This document shows, one piece after another, positions 46,671 to 57,194 of a DNA stretch of 59,053 bases (its first letter is position 1; each line of letters starts with the position of its first letter). This stretch comes from Chara braunii (taxonomy: Eukaryota; Streptophyta; Charophyceae; Charales; Characeae): NCBI GenBank assembly GCA_003427395.1, contig BFEA01000542.1, positions 722,257 through 781,309 of the forward strand. Direction: 5' to 3'. The notes beneath the pieces were generated by a model that worked only from the letters and a program-made list of their open reading frames with translations, was not told where the DNA came from and ran no database searches. The position numbers were made by a program, and so were the translations under genes.

Positions 46671-48690
46671 CAGTATCTCTCTCTCTCTCTCGCCCCTCCC
46701 AACTGTCTCGCTCTCGGACTCCAAGCCCCTGTCCAACTCCCTCCCTCTCTCCCTCTGTTCGGCTCTCGCTCTCTCCGTCTCTCCTTCTCTTCCTCTTGCC
46801 TTCTCTCCGTCGATCGCGTTCTTGATGTACTTTTCGCGCACTTCTGTTTTTTGTTTTTTTTTTCCGTTTCTTCTTCATGTCCGACCTCTGCACCCCTGAT
46901 GCTCGTGTGCTCTACAGTAAGGTCAGACGTGATGCGTGCGTATGTGATCTGAGTGTGTGCAGGAAGCAATGTGGAGATTTACCGGCGTATCGGGATTTTT
47001 TTTTTCACCCCTCTTTGTCAATCAATGCAGGCGATGTATGGAGTCGTATTTATATGACAGTTGCCTTCACTGGTGAGTAGAGAACAAGAGACTCAGAGAG
47101 AGCAAAAAAGAGAAGTGTGACGCCGCGTCGCGGTCGCAGTTGTTATGGTGTGTCCCGACTTGCCGATGGAATGAATGCGCGCAGCGTGGTGGCGTAACAG
47201 GTCCTTTTGCGCAGGGGCGGCCACGCAAAAGAAAAGAACAGAAACGGGATACCGGTCAGGTTTGTGTGCGAGGTAGCAGGGGAGGCAACATGCCACGTGG
47301 CGCCTTAAACCATATGCCGAAAATAAGTTCCAACAACGTTGTCGCGAAGCGCATGGTGAGGCAAGGTCCAGACAACAGTGCGTGTGGCGCCTTTTTTTTT
47401 TTTGAGAAAAAGCGTCGCGTTTTTTTTTTTGTGATGCAATGAACCGTCGCAGTTGAATGACAGGTAGTATTAAATATGGGCATCCATATTTTGCCCGATT
47501 CCATACTCTGTCTGAAACGAGAGGACGACGATTGCACAAGTAGAATCCCCATTCTCACCACCATGCCTTCCCTGATCTCTTCGGAATTCCGCGACTCGAC
47601 TCTGTAAGGGCAGAGTCACACGGGCAACTGTCCTAAAAGAAAAATGTGCAGTACTGCAATTATGGCCAAACGTGGATGAATCGGACTGCAATCACGTCCA
47701 GAGCGTTAGAAAAAGTCCTCGTGTGAGCATGACCCCCCCCCACCCCACCCCCCGTCCGAAGTGATGTCTTCCGTTTCCTTTATCAGGTCAGGACTCACAG
47801 CCGCTAACAGTCTACAAGATAGCACAACAATTTTATTATTTCTGAAGAGCACACTCGCTCCTACACCATCATCGCCTCCGTCCATCTACTGAACAACGTC
47901 TCTCCCCGACAGCCGATTCTCCTCCTTGGCACTCGGAAGTATCGCGATGACAATCTCTTGTGTAACGGCCCTTAAGCCTCTGCTATACCCCGCGTCTCGC
48001 TTCTGTGAACCTCAGAGGGTCCTGTACCACGTTGTCTTCCTGTGCGAGCAAGCACATCGATGCTTCATCGTTCTGTCATAGCCAAGGAGCAGCGCAGCTC
48101 CTGAAAAAAATAAACTCTTTTCTCCGGACCGAGAAAAGAAATGACATGGGAGTTCATGAAGCGGGTGAGTATATGAATGAAGAAACTGTAGGTTGATGGG
48201 ATGATAGCTTCTCTAGGTCCGCCCAGCTCTGGCCTTTCTCGCAGACGTAGCGGGGGAGTTCGGTATCACTGTTCCTTTGAGGGAGGTGCGATTATGATAT
48301 GGATCTTCCATGTGGCAGAATTCTGTAGCTCAGCGGGACGGAACAGAGCATCTGAGGCCTTCGCCATTATGATATGGAGTTTCCATGTGGCCTATCTTTG
48401 CCCATTACTTGGTCTAACACCGTAGTAGCCAATGCTGTTATTCTCTTGCGAATCAAACCACCGCTGCTGGCCTTGGCAGCTGATTTGCACTGTGCCGGCA
48501 TAGGCCTGGGCTGCGGCCAGGTTTAGCCTACTGGGGGGGGCTGAGGGCTCTGGTGGGAAAGGGCCCACAAATTTTAAAGTGTCTCGTGGACCGTTGACCT
48601 TGTCTGTGGATTGAATGCAGAAAACTTAGGATACGAAGAAGTGGGGTCTGAAATGGGAGGCTACCTTAGTTGCCATGAATGGAGGAGACT
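46671..48690. other. No gene; CT tract and short direct repeats
   Basis: 46,676-46,815 is CT-rich. T-runs occur at 47,391-47,402 and 47,420-47,431. ATTATGATATGGATCTTCCATGTGGC-type sequence occurs at 48,291 and is repeated with changes at 48,365. No protein domain was recognised in the ORFs. Confidence 0.4.
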
Positions 48691-48790
48691 GGAGAAAGGG
48701 GCCTGTATCCAGAAATATCTATCCATCCTCATCTGAAGTACTAAGCTGAATTGGAGACTCCTTTGATAGGGATGGACGAGACTTGAGAAA

Positions 48791-48956
48791 GGGCCTCGCC
48801 ACGCCACTGTCGAAACGAAAAAAGAAAGAATGCATCTACCCCAGAAAGTGGTAAGATGCATCCGTTGCTATTCATAGTAACGGATGCATCTTGCCACGCT
48901 CTGCGTGACGATGCACTCGGAACTTTTTTCGTTTCGACAGTGGTCTGGCGAGGCCC
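48791..48956. mobile_element. 166-bp foldback (MITE-like) element
   Basis: Outer arms are GGGCCTCGCCA (48,791) and TGGCGAGGCCC (ending 48,956), continuing as CCACTGTCGAAACGAAAAAA and TTTTTTCGTTTCGACAGTGG. Inner arms are GTGGTAAGATGCATCCGTT (48,848-48,866) and AACGGATGCATCTTGCCAC (48,879-48,897), one mismatch, around a 12-base loop. The element is almost one long hairpin. It is flanked by direct copies of a ~65-bp host segment (48,693-48,758 and 48,957-49,025; shared TATCCAGAAAT and ATCTGAAGTA). No coding capacity. Confidence 0.8.
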
Positions 48957-49025
48957 AAAGGGCCCTCCTATATCCAGAAATGTTTATATCCACCCTACTA
49001 ATCTGAAGTAAGTTGAGTTGGAGAG

Positions 49026-49570
49026 CTGCGTAAGATTAGGTTAGGTGAGTGACTATCTCGTACGGCTTGGAGAGGACTCGAGTAATCACCTTGGTTATTT
49101 GGCTCAAAAGGGTGGCGTTCATGTGATTCGGATGCCAAGCATCTGCTCTTCGAGCCTTGCTTGGCAGGGTAGGGTTGCCACCGCATACTTTGGAAGATGC
49201 AGTGGCCAAGGAAAAGGTACTCCTTTTGGCCCACGGGTCATGTGGGTTTTGTCCAGATTGGAATCTAGATCGTGTTGATTGTTAGAGACCTCACTCAGTG
49301 TGGGAACAGAACGGTTTTAGGCTGATCCGCATAAACCGCCAAAGTACATGGCAATATAAAAAAGACAAAAAAGAAAAAAAAAAGTACATGGCAATGGCCC
49401 CAGCCAGGCTTGCAGAGAATTGCGAGTTGCCGATTCCAAACTTTTCGGGCCTCTGGGCTACCGGACCACAATGGCCGGGGCTGGAGGCACCATCCAGAAA
49501 AGTAAAGAAGTGCACTTCCGAGTGTCAGAAAGGCTTGGTGCGCAGTGTAGTGCCTCCACCCCCGGGTGTA
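49026..49570. other. No gene seen
   Basis: An A-rich patch lies at 49,360-49,383 within AAAGTACATGGCAAT direct repeats (49,342 and 49,382). ORFs are short and lack domains. Confidence 0.35.
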
Positions 49571-49579
49571 CTGGTGGGT

Positions 49580-49831
49580 TAAGGGTCCGCAAAGGACTAT
49601 GTGGGAAGGGGTTAAGGGTCCGCAAAGGACGCTGTGGGGGGGGGGTAAGGGTCCGCAAAGGACGCTGTGGAGTTATTTCCCCCATTCGTACTACGGGATC
49701 TCTTTATTCTCCTTGGTACCACCGTGGACTTGTTTTGTTAAGGGTCCGCAAAGGACGCTGTGGAGTTATTTCCCCCATTTGTACTACGGGATCTCTTTAT
49801 TCTCCTTGGTACCACCGTGGACTTGTTTTGT
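49580..49831 (+). repeat. Tandem array with 33-bp then 93-bp spacing
   Basis: The word TAAGGGTCCGCAAAGGAC occurs at 49,580, 49,613, 49,646 and 49,739. The first three are 33 bp apart; the third and fourth units are 93-bp near-perfect repeats (GAGTTATTTCCCCCATT through ACTTGTTTTGT). Each word contains GTCC-GCAAA-GGAC, a small hairpin. Both ORFs overlapping it (for example VKGPQRTLW repeats) are consequences of the period being a multiple of three. Confidence 0.85.
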
Positions 49832-50642
49832 TTTGCCTTTTTAAAATTGGTTTGCCGATTCCCACAAGGTCGAATTTAATTGAATCCGACTCTACTGGTT
49901 TTCAGTTCTTCTTCCCTTTGCCTAAAAGGGGAAAAACCATGGAGGATGTAGGGTGGGTGCCGTTGCGAGAGGGACGAAACAAGAAAAACCGGATAACGGA
50001 ACAGCTGCGGAACGCACATGAATGCAGTCCCCTGCTGTGACCCGGTAAAACCCAAACTGTTGGCTTCAGTGCTCAGGACTCATGGGTACGTTTGGTAAGG
50101 GAAATGCCTCCGGTTCAAGTCTGGTCGAGGCTTGATGAAGCAAGTGACACTTTATACCACCGGTGCTATATATAGGTGGGCCGTAGTGGCCTTCACGTGC
50201 ACAGCCGTAGGTTTTGGAGGGAGGGGGGGTGCACTGGTGGATGAACTCCGAATGGAAAGTACGACAGCCAACGACAACAGCGACAACAGGTCCCGGGATC
50301 AAATCCCTGCAGGTTAGGACGGTGAAATCCTTTCAATATATATTTCCATGTCCTAAAATTGTAGATGCGTCTCTGTGATGCTGCGTCACTCGTTTAATTT
50401 TATTGTATATCTAATAGAACTAGTATAGTCTATGATTGGGACGGTTGTGCAGCGGAGCTGCAAGAAAACGTCATTATTGGAAATGGTACTGTTGCAGCTA
50501 AGCGGTTAACAAAGCACCGGTGCTTGCAGAACGGGAGAGTGAGCTTTGAGATGCGAGAGCTACGAGAGAGTTGAGTGGTTGTGGTTACCTAGCTGTAGGC
50601 CATCTTTTCTCATTGATCTTTTTAAACGCGAGCGTCTATCAT

Positions 50643-50655
50643 TGGTATCAGAGTC
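50643..50655 (+). promoter_or_regulatory. Possible initiator tRNA-Met primer-binding site
   Basis: TGGTATCAGAGTC matches the complement of the initiator tRNA-Met 3' end at 12 of 13 bases. It is preceded by CTATCAT, so an LTR could end at the CA of 50,640-50,641. No gag or pol follows within 3 kb, and no LTR partner was found. The element would be non-autonomous (TRIM- or retrozyme-like) or decayed. Confidence 0.4.
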
Positions 50656-51710
50656 AAAGTGTGATGAAGAGCATTAGCAGGGTATTGATGGTAATAATAA
50701 CATGTTGTCGGGTGTGACGTCAACTTGAAGAGTACGTCACAGTCTTATCAGGCTGTTATGTTGTGGTGCATTGCGGTCGCTGGCTGCATGTTAATATGAT
50801 ACTGTTGCCTGGTACGTGCAGTTGCTGAGTCGTCTTTTGGGTTGGTAGCAGTGCACTCCATTCTACCATGGAGCTGACTTGAGTTCAGGCTGCAGAGAAA
50901 AAAATGTGTTTGCTGAGAGTTCATCTCACACACAATGTCAGGCAATGTATGTAGCGACATCTCTTCAGCAAAACGAACGTAGTGAGCGTTCTTTCCGTCA
51001 CGAATGTGGTCATTGTTTCACGGAAGAGGGAGTAATGCAACGTTGTTAGGGTCCTTACCGTGTTGCACTTTGTCTGTCATGCTTGGAGCAAGGATGGTGG
51101 CCGCATGTTCTGTGCATTTCTTGCACACTTCTTGAGGAGGCGATGAAGCATTACGGGGAAGAACTTTGGCGATGACACCGGGCAACTAGCTGTGCTCGTT
51201 GCTTCCATCCAATATGTGATTGCAGTGGACCTTGGTCTATGACGCGGTGCTCTGGCTATGGGTTAGTTGCTGAGCTGTTCTGCAGTTTATTTGTGTATGG
51301 CGGGCGGGAGTTTGGGAGGGAATGCTTCAGGGTGGGTGGTGTTTGGCGTGTTGCTCTTGTGATGATGACAACTTCCTTTTTTTTTCTTTTTCTCCCCTCA
51401 ATTTGAACAGAACTTGTTGTAGCTCTGGTGTCACTGTATTGTTGCATGGTCGTTACGTGTTTGCTTCTCCTTTCTTTTGCTTTGTGCTTGTTTCAATCGA
51501 TCTCCCAATACCAGGTAATCCTAATGTCGTCGTCTGCTGTGGAAGAATGTGTCATATCTTTTAGATTCACTATGTGGCAACAGTAATTGTCGCAGAATGA
51601 TTGCGAGTTGAAGGATGTGGAGTCTGGCTGCCACTCGTGTATCATCTAATGGCATTGCGGGGGTTGTTGAAGGTCTCAAGTGAGGTTCATGTGATGAGGT
51701 CCTGCTGGGA
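50656..51710. other. No gene seen
   Basis: G/T-rich unique DNA with ORFs below 80 codons and no recognisable domains. Confidence 0.35.
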
Positions 51711-51820
51711 CTACCGTCTTCACCCGAATAGAACGCCCGATCATTATAGCTGTATTTGGCACAACTTTCAGCCCAGATATGTGATAATTACGGCGCGTTC
51801 TATTCGGGTGAAGACAGTAG
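51711..51820. mobile_element. 110-bp MITE-like element with ~28-bp terminal inverted repeats
   Basis: The left end CTACCGTCTTCACCCGAATA plus GAACGC is the inverted complement of the right end GCGTTCTATTCGGG plus TGAAGACAGTAG, with one mismatch in 26. The ~55-bp interior is unrelated and non-coding. A target-site duplication is not clear. The terminal CTAC start does not let me assign a superfamily. Confidence 0.75.
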
Positions 51821-53070
51821 GCACTTTTGCTGAGTGCTAACGGTGTTCGTATGTTCAGGTCCTGCTGGGAGTAGTAGGTGTTGTTGCTGAGTGTTTGTAT
51901 ATAGCAAATAATAGTCGCACACCGAGTTTTTGGACATAATAATTGCAGCGGTGATGAATTTGGCGATAACGTCGTGTCTAGCCAATGTCCTTTCGATCCG
52001 TCATTGCAGTGGAGCGTGGTTTCTGCGGTGGTGCTCTCCGAATGAGTGGTTGCCGAGGTCGTCTGCAGGTTGGTTGTGGGAAAGGTAGACTTTCAAGTCT
52101 TTTTGTACGTAACGCAATTGCGGACCTGCAATTTTGAGAGGAAAAAAAAAAGAATATACTATTTTTCTGGAATGTTTCTTGCAAGAAAACTGAGAGGAAA
52201 TTCACATATAGGTTTGTATATCGTCGTGTGTACTGATCTTGGCTTGAAGATTGTGGAGGTCGGGTGTTTACTGCACGGAGGAGATATCAGCGATGTGTGC
52301 TCGTTGCTGTTGGACTTTGTGGTTTTCAGGTTGTTAGGCTAGATCCTGTGGTAGGTGTCCTCTCTCTCTCTCGGTTCACAGAGGGTGCCTTTTGACTGTG
52401 TTTGTGGCGGGTGAAATATCACCGTTCGCATTTCCGCTGCGTTGCAGTCTGACTGGTATTATCAGCGTCGCATGCTGGGCTCCACCTTTGCACGAGTGAG
52501 AAGAGTGCTTTGTGTGCTTTCTCTGCGCGCACTGTTGTCGTATGCAGCATACAAAGCAGAACTCCTTGGCTGGCTGATCTGTTTATGACTTCGGAGTAGA
52601 ACAACATTTGAGCTCATTAGTCATCCATTGTTCAAGTACGTCTGCAGCCAACACCTGAAACGGGGATTGGAATAGGCAGGCGGGTTTGTTTGTTTGTTTG
52701 TTTGTTTGTTTTTTTTTTTTTTTTTTTTTTTTTTGGCAAGCAGGCAGGCGTTTTTCACGTCTTCTTAATAATAAATGGCATTCCGACCGTGGAACGTCCT
52801 TTGGTTGTTTTATATCCAACAAGGAGAGGAAAGTCAAACGTGGGAAAGTTTCCGCCCCCCGTGAGAAAGCAATCTTCCTTTGGAGAAGGTTTGTTTCTGG
52901 AGGCTGGAGGTACACCACGCCTGCTTCTATTGTGCGGTCTGAGGATGGGATGTGTTTATTGTTGCTGTAAATGTGACTCAGCCTATGAACTGCCGAGGCA
53001 CTGTCAATGTGGTCAGCACAATGCATGGCGTAATGTCTCTTTGTTTTGTTTTTTTTTGGCAGAATTGTAA
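51821..53070. other. No gene; TTTG repeat and poly-T at 52,683-52,733
   Basis: GTTTGTTTG repeats run into a T-run (52,710-52,732). The 210-codon minus-strand ORF spanning it (53,215-52,583) is Lys/Gln-rich from the T-run and has no domain I recognise. Confidence 0.4.
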
Positions 53071-53071
53071 C

Positions 53072-53290
53072 GCAGAGCAGCTGGCTGTTCAGGACTTCAT
53101 TCATAATCACTCTGCTTCTGCCGTGGCCCCTTTTACACAGCGACGTGTCATATGCGTCGCTACTTGTGGAAGCAGGCGAGATGTGGTCAGCTGGCTGCTG
53201 CTCAGGACTCCACATTCGTAATCACTCTGCTTCTTCTGCGACGACCCCTTTTGACGGAGCGATGTGTCATATTCGTCGAGATGCGGTCTC
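53072..53290 (+). repeat. Tandem duplication, ~112-bp period
   Basis: CAGCTGGCTGTTCAGGACT (53,078) through ATAATCACTCTGCTTC and GTGTCATATGCGTCG recurs from 53,188 as CAGCTGGCTGCTGCTCAGGA through GTAATCACTCTGCTTC and GTGTCATATTCGTCG. Similarity is about 80%. Confidence 0.75.
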
Positions 53291-53888
53291 TCCTGGAATG
53301 TCCTGATCCGTGCACAGTCTCGTTGTAGGACTTCTTGCGTGCATCGCTTAATGATATTATCGTCCTGAAGTAGTGATGGTTTTTGGTAGGTGGGTCAAGA
53401 ATATGGCCTCTGTTGTTATTATGTTCTGAATCTTTGATGCGAAACGGTTTTCACCTGTTCGGTAACAGATGCATTTCCCAGGACTTGATCCCTAGACTTC
53501 ACCTTCACCCGTGTACAGTGTTCGCTGTTGACCTGTGTGTTTGAACCCGCGACCTGTCCCGAAAGTTGTATGTTCAGCTGCTGTATGTAGTGTGGTCGCC
53601 GGGTCTTGAACCGCAGGTCTGTGTTTGGAAGTCTTAGCTGTAGGAGAGGTAGCTGCGACAGATTTGGAAAGGCCTTCTAGAAGTCTGTAGGCTGGCTCTT
53701 CGTAGGTTCTAGGAGTCAGTCCGCGTCTGAGTCAGCGAAGGGCAGTCCTAGCGCAGCCAGCGGAGGGCAGTCCTAGTCCTACCTAGCCTAGTCAGCGGTA
53801 CCCAGCCCCAGTCGTCTAGTCAGCAAGTACCATGTGGGACTGTGCACCCCGGGCCCAGGGTCCAAGGGAAGACCAACGACGATCCAAA

Positions 53889-53902
53889 GTATAAATAAAG
53901 AG
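53889..53902 (+). promoter_or_regulatory. TATA-box-like site upstream of a GC-rich leader
   Basis: TATAAATAAAGAGG follows a GC-rich, CAGTC-repeat-rich segment (53,700-53,880) and precedes 300 bp of G/A-rich DNA with a GT microsatellite (54,112-54,163). It has the composition of a Pol II core promoter or an LTR U3/R boundary. No ORF of note follows within 500 bp, so its product is unknown. Confidence 0.35.
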
Positions 53903-54169
53903 GCAGCGTCAAGTCATTCATGCATTCTGCCTGCGAGCCGTGCGGAAGCGCTGTCGGAGTGTCTTGTGTACGAAGGTCTGCAGCTGCTCGGAGAAGCAGA
54001 GGGCTAAGAGGAGGAAGATGCGGCCATAGCCGCTAGTCGGTGGTTAGAGGTAGAAGACGGCATCCATAGCTGCCTGTAGGTTAGTGATAGGAAGTGCGTT
54101 AGTGTGCTGTCTGTGTGTGTGTGCGGGACATCCAGGGTGATCCAGGGTGTGTGTGTGTGTGTGTGAACA

Positions 54170-55950
54170 AGTTGCTTGGGGATACAGTTGATCGAGTGGT
54201 AATCATTGTCTGGCACATCAGCGACGTAGCCATTTCAAGACAAGTTTGAATCTGAGTTGTGTTCCTGGCTGCGTTATCTCTGAGCTCTGTGTGGGCGCTG
54301 CTGCACCAGGTGTGATCATCATCTGTTTGCATGCATGCTGAGTATCGAAGAAGACGATTCTGATTGCAGATGCTACTCGTACCGCCCGGAGAACTGCCTG
54401 GTGCTTGCAGGCAGAGTGTTGACTTTCTGTGTGTGCAGAGAGGACTACCAGTGAGTGCTCTCTGCAATTGCGCATGCGACCGGTCAGTGGTACGCGGCAT
54501 GTAGGCGGGAAGAATGTTACTCTAAAGCTGTGCGGTTTTGCCTGTTTGCGAGGAGATGTTCATTCCTATCGATCTGAACACACAGACCATCATTGTTGGC
54601 AAAAGCAGTAGGAGGGTTATTCGTTCATTTTGTCAGCCTGTCTGTGTGTCTCAGGATGTGTTTCTGCACGCCTGTGCAAATGAAGAGTGGGCACAGATAC
54701 CAAGTATAGGTCGTGAAATCTTCAGGTTCAAACTCACCCTTGAGTGAGGAGGCTTGAGGGAAAGTTGTTCCTTCTTTTGCTTGGTTGGATCCATCGGAGC
54801 CGACTGACGATGATGGTAGAGGGTTTTTTTATGCATTTTTATGCACTAGAGGTTAATTAATTTCAAGAAAGATTAGAAGTTGAACAAGGAGAAATAGACT
54901 GGCCAGCTAGCTTTCCATTCTGAGACCTTGCAAGTTGTCCTTTCAAACTAGGAACTCAGATAATTCATGAAGCTTCAAAGAATCATTCTCCTCAAATCCA
55001 CGTGTACTTTTCTTCGAGTATGTCTGGAGATTTCTGGAGATTGGAATCATTATAGGTCATCTAGCTATGAAGATATCCTTTGATCACAATATGGCAGCAG
55101 TGAGTGCTAAGGGATTGACTGTCTTGTATGTATAACATGCATGAAGTGACTGACTTTTGATCGTGAGCTGGTTGGTGTCTTGTAATGAGTGACACTTGGC
55201 TATCCTGCCTCTGTCTGTGTCTTTCTTATGGGACACTTTGAGCATCTGATTGACCTTGTGGAGGGTGCGTGGGATTAGCCCCGTCGACGTAGACTTGGGA
55301 AGTCGTCATCCATTGTGAAGCCGGCCATTTACCCTCGTGGACGAGTGCTAGGTTCTTTTCCCAGTTCCAGCTCTCCTTATTTTGTGTCTCCAACGGTTAC
55401 GATTGTTTCAACCGCTTTATCCATCCTCTCTTCGGTTCTTGTTTGTCTTCGGTTTCGTTTACTTGTGTACTTGTTCTCTTTGACAGCAGAGACAGTGATG
55501 GTTGGTTCTATTGATTATTACCTTTTCGGTACCCGTCATTACTTTCTATTCGGTATACCGTGTAGGCATGTGGATGTTAAGAAACGTACACTGCGAGAAC
55601 AGGGATTTTTGAAAGGATAAACTATACCCACGGCAAATTGTGGAATAGTCTCCATGGACCATGCTATCTTTCGTGTTTGCACCCTCTTTGCCGCCTCTGA
55701 ATCCTGTTCCGCCCTACCAGCAGATGTGAACTCGCAAGCAGGGTGTGATGACTTAGCGATGCAACCATGTTCGGCTCAGCTTGCCGTTCTCCTTCTCCCA
55801 ATGTGTCTGAGGTTACAAGAGGGAGATACCATGACTGCGTGCTATGTTCATCTATCTGGTGGCCGTGCCCAGTTCTATGTGCTCGTTCCTCACAGATCAT
55901 TCTAGTGGACGCTATCCTACAAGGTGAGAACAAATGGCTACGGTCTAGTA
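54170..55950. other. No gene recognised
   Basis: Several ORFs of 60-100 codons exist, e.g. 55,315-55,620 (+), a hydrophobic 101 residues; none shows a domain. No RNA gene was recognised. Confidence 0.35.
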
Positions 55951-55954
55951 AGGT

Positions 55955-56112
55955 ATTCTTGACCTCTTGTGCGGGCACGGACCGGGGCCTGATTTATATG
56001 AACCGATCGGGGCCTGTTTCATTTTTATCTTCTTGGAGCATTTTTATCTTTTTGGAGCTGCCCAGAATATATTTTTATTCTTGACCTCTTGTGCGGGCAC
56101 GGACCGGGGCCT
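55955..56112 (+). repeat. Exact 36-bp direct repeat, 122-bp spacing
   Basis: ATTCTTGACCTCTTGTGCGG then GCACGGACCGGGGCCT is present at 55,955-55,990 and again at 56,077-56,112 without a mismatch. The sequence between contains a second short repeat (CTTGGAGCATTTTTATCTTT and TTTGGAGCTG). Identity implies recent duplication. Confidence 0.85.
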
Positions 56113-56415
56113 TTTTTATGTGCCCGAACTTCTGTCCCCTCCCACTTTTCGGAGTCTCCCTTTTGCTTTCATTGCTGTATGCACTTACAAAATGCTTCGC
56201 CCGGCACCTCTGCCCGGCGCATCGCAAACAAGGCTAAGTTTTTGGGCGGCGAGCTGTGTGACGGAAAGCTGCCATTTGTGGTTCTCGGGGCAGGCGTTCT
56301 GCTCCGAGCCCTGTCCTACATTATAATATCTTTTCTTTTTTCTTGATGGGTTTCCAATTTTTGTGTTATTTGTGTTTTATGGAACCGGCATAGAATCTTT
56401 TGGACTGTAACCAAC

Positions 56416-56486
56416 GATCGTAGCTCAGTTGGTACACCCATGAACCGTTGCAATACAGACTGAAGTTCGAATCCAGTTGCAATCAG
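56416..56486 (+). repeat. tRNA-like head (SINE or pseudo-tRNA)
   Basis: Box A TAGCTCAGTTGG (56,421) and box B GTTCGAATCC (56,465) have tRNA spacing. The ends GATCGTA and TGCAATC pair as an acceptor stem with one mismatch and one wobble. The anticodon and T arms do not fold properly, so it is not a functional tRNA. It matches 58,262-58,332 (reverse orientation) over most of its length. Confidence 0.6.
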
Positions 56487-56869
56487 ACGAAAACAAGGAA
56501 AGGAGAAGAGAAAGAATCACTTGGACCGTTTTCCCTAGTGTATATATATGTATATATATACTAGGCTACCAGAGTGGCCTGGGTTCACTTGCCAGGCCAG
56601 GCCAAAAAGAGAAAAAATAAAAAATAAAAATTGTATTTTAATTAAAAAAATTATTTGAGATTTGGTAAAGAATTTCGATGTGACTCTGAGGCAAAAGTTG
56701 TTCAGTCTATTTTCTACATAACATAGTTTTTTTTCGATTTTTTTTTTTTTTTCTTTTTTTCTTTTCTTTTTGGCTGGGTCCTTCCCTGGTCCCTGTACGG
56801 CCGGGCCGCCCGGAGAAATAGGGTGACCCGGGCGATATATATATATATAGTCTACTTTGATTTTGGTTA

Positions 56870-57060
56870 AGGTAGATTATCATTTACAGTGTAATCAGTG
56901 AGGGGATTCTGCAGACACTGTCGAGGGTTCAGCCTCCTGATGAGTCGGTGAAACTCCGACGAAACAGTTTGTCACAGCCCCTCGTTTGTTGTCCTCTTCT
57001 CCCTCTCTGCCTACGGTTTACCGGGCAGTTCTATTTGTGATGATATATATATATCGTCAA
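56870..57060 (+). repeat. Hammerhead-family repeat, full copy
   Basis: It includes ATCATTTACAG, AGGGGATTCTGCAG, the ribozyme (separate entry), then the tail: CACAGCCCCTCGTTTGTTG, a CT-rich run, CTGCCTACGGTTTACCGGGC and TTTGTGATGATATATAT. In the tail CTGCC pairs with GGCAG around an inner CGGT/ACCG hairpin. Tail pieces recur at 2.9, 19.9, 35.6 and twice more at 57 kb. Confidence 0.75.
56914..56973 (+). ncRNA. Type III hammerhead ribozyme
   Basis: All conserved core elements are present and in order. Stem III 5' strand is ACTGT (56,917-56,921) and the cleavage-site C is 56,922 (GUC triplet). Stem I is GAGG/CCTC (56,923-56,926 and 56,933-56,936) with a 6-base loop. The core CTGATGA is 56,937-56,943. 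Stem II is GTCGG/CCGAC (56,944-56,948 and 56,956-56,960) with a TGAAACT loop, then core GAA (56,961-56,963) and stem III 3' strand ACAGT (56,964-56,968). GAC (56,914) can extend stem III by pairing with GTC (56,971) past a two-base bulge. Self-cleavage would fall after 56,922. Hammerheads of this topology occur in plant retrozymes and viroid-like RNAs. Activity is inferred. Confidence 0.88.
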
Positions 57061-57190
57061 ATATATATATATATATGATGAGTCGGTGAAACTCCGACGA
57101 AACAGTTTGTCACAGCCCCTCGTTTGTTGTCCTCTTCTCTCTCTCTGCCTACGGTTTACCGGGCAGTTCTGTTTGTGACGATATATGTAA
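57061..57190 (+). repeat. Second, 5'-truncated hammerhead-family copy in tandem
   Basis: From TGATGAGTCGG at 57,076 it repeats the first copy (period 138 bp) through stem II, GAAACAG and the whole tail to TTTGTGACGATATATG. Its 5' part (stem III strand, stem I and the C of CTGATGA) is replaced by an AT run. The core reads ATGATGA, so it should not cleave. Confidence 0.8.
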
Positions 57191-57194
57191 GGGG

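Noticed and set aside
49420-50040. 206-codon plus-strand ORF
   Set aside because: Kept open by tandem repeats whose period is a multiple of three; the unique parts show no domain.
52583-53215. 210-codon minus-strand ORF
   Set aside because: Contains a Lys run from the poly-T tract and a Thr-Asn-Lys repeat from TTTG repeats; no recognisable homology.
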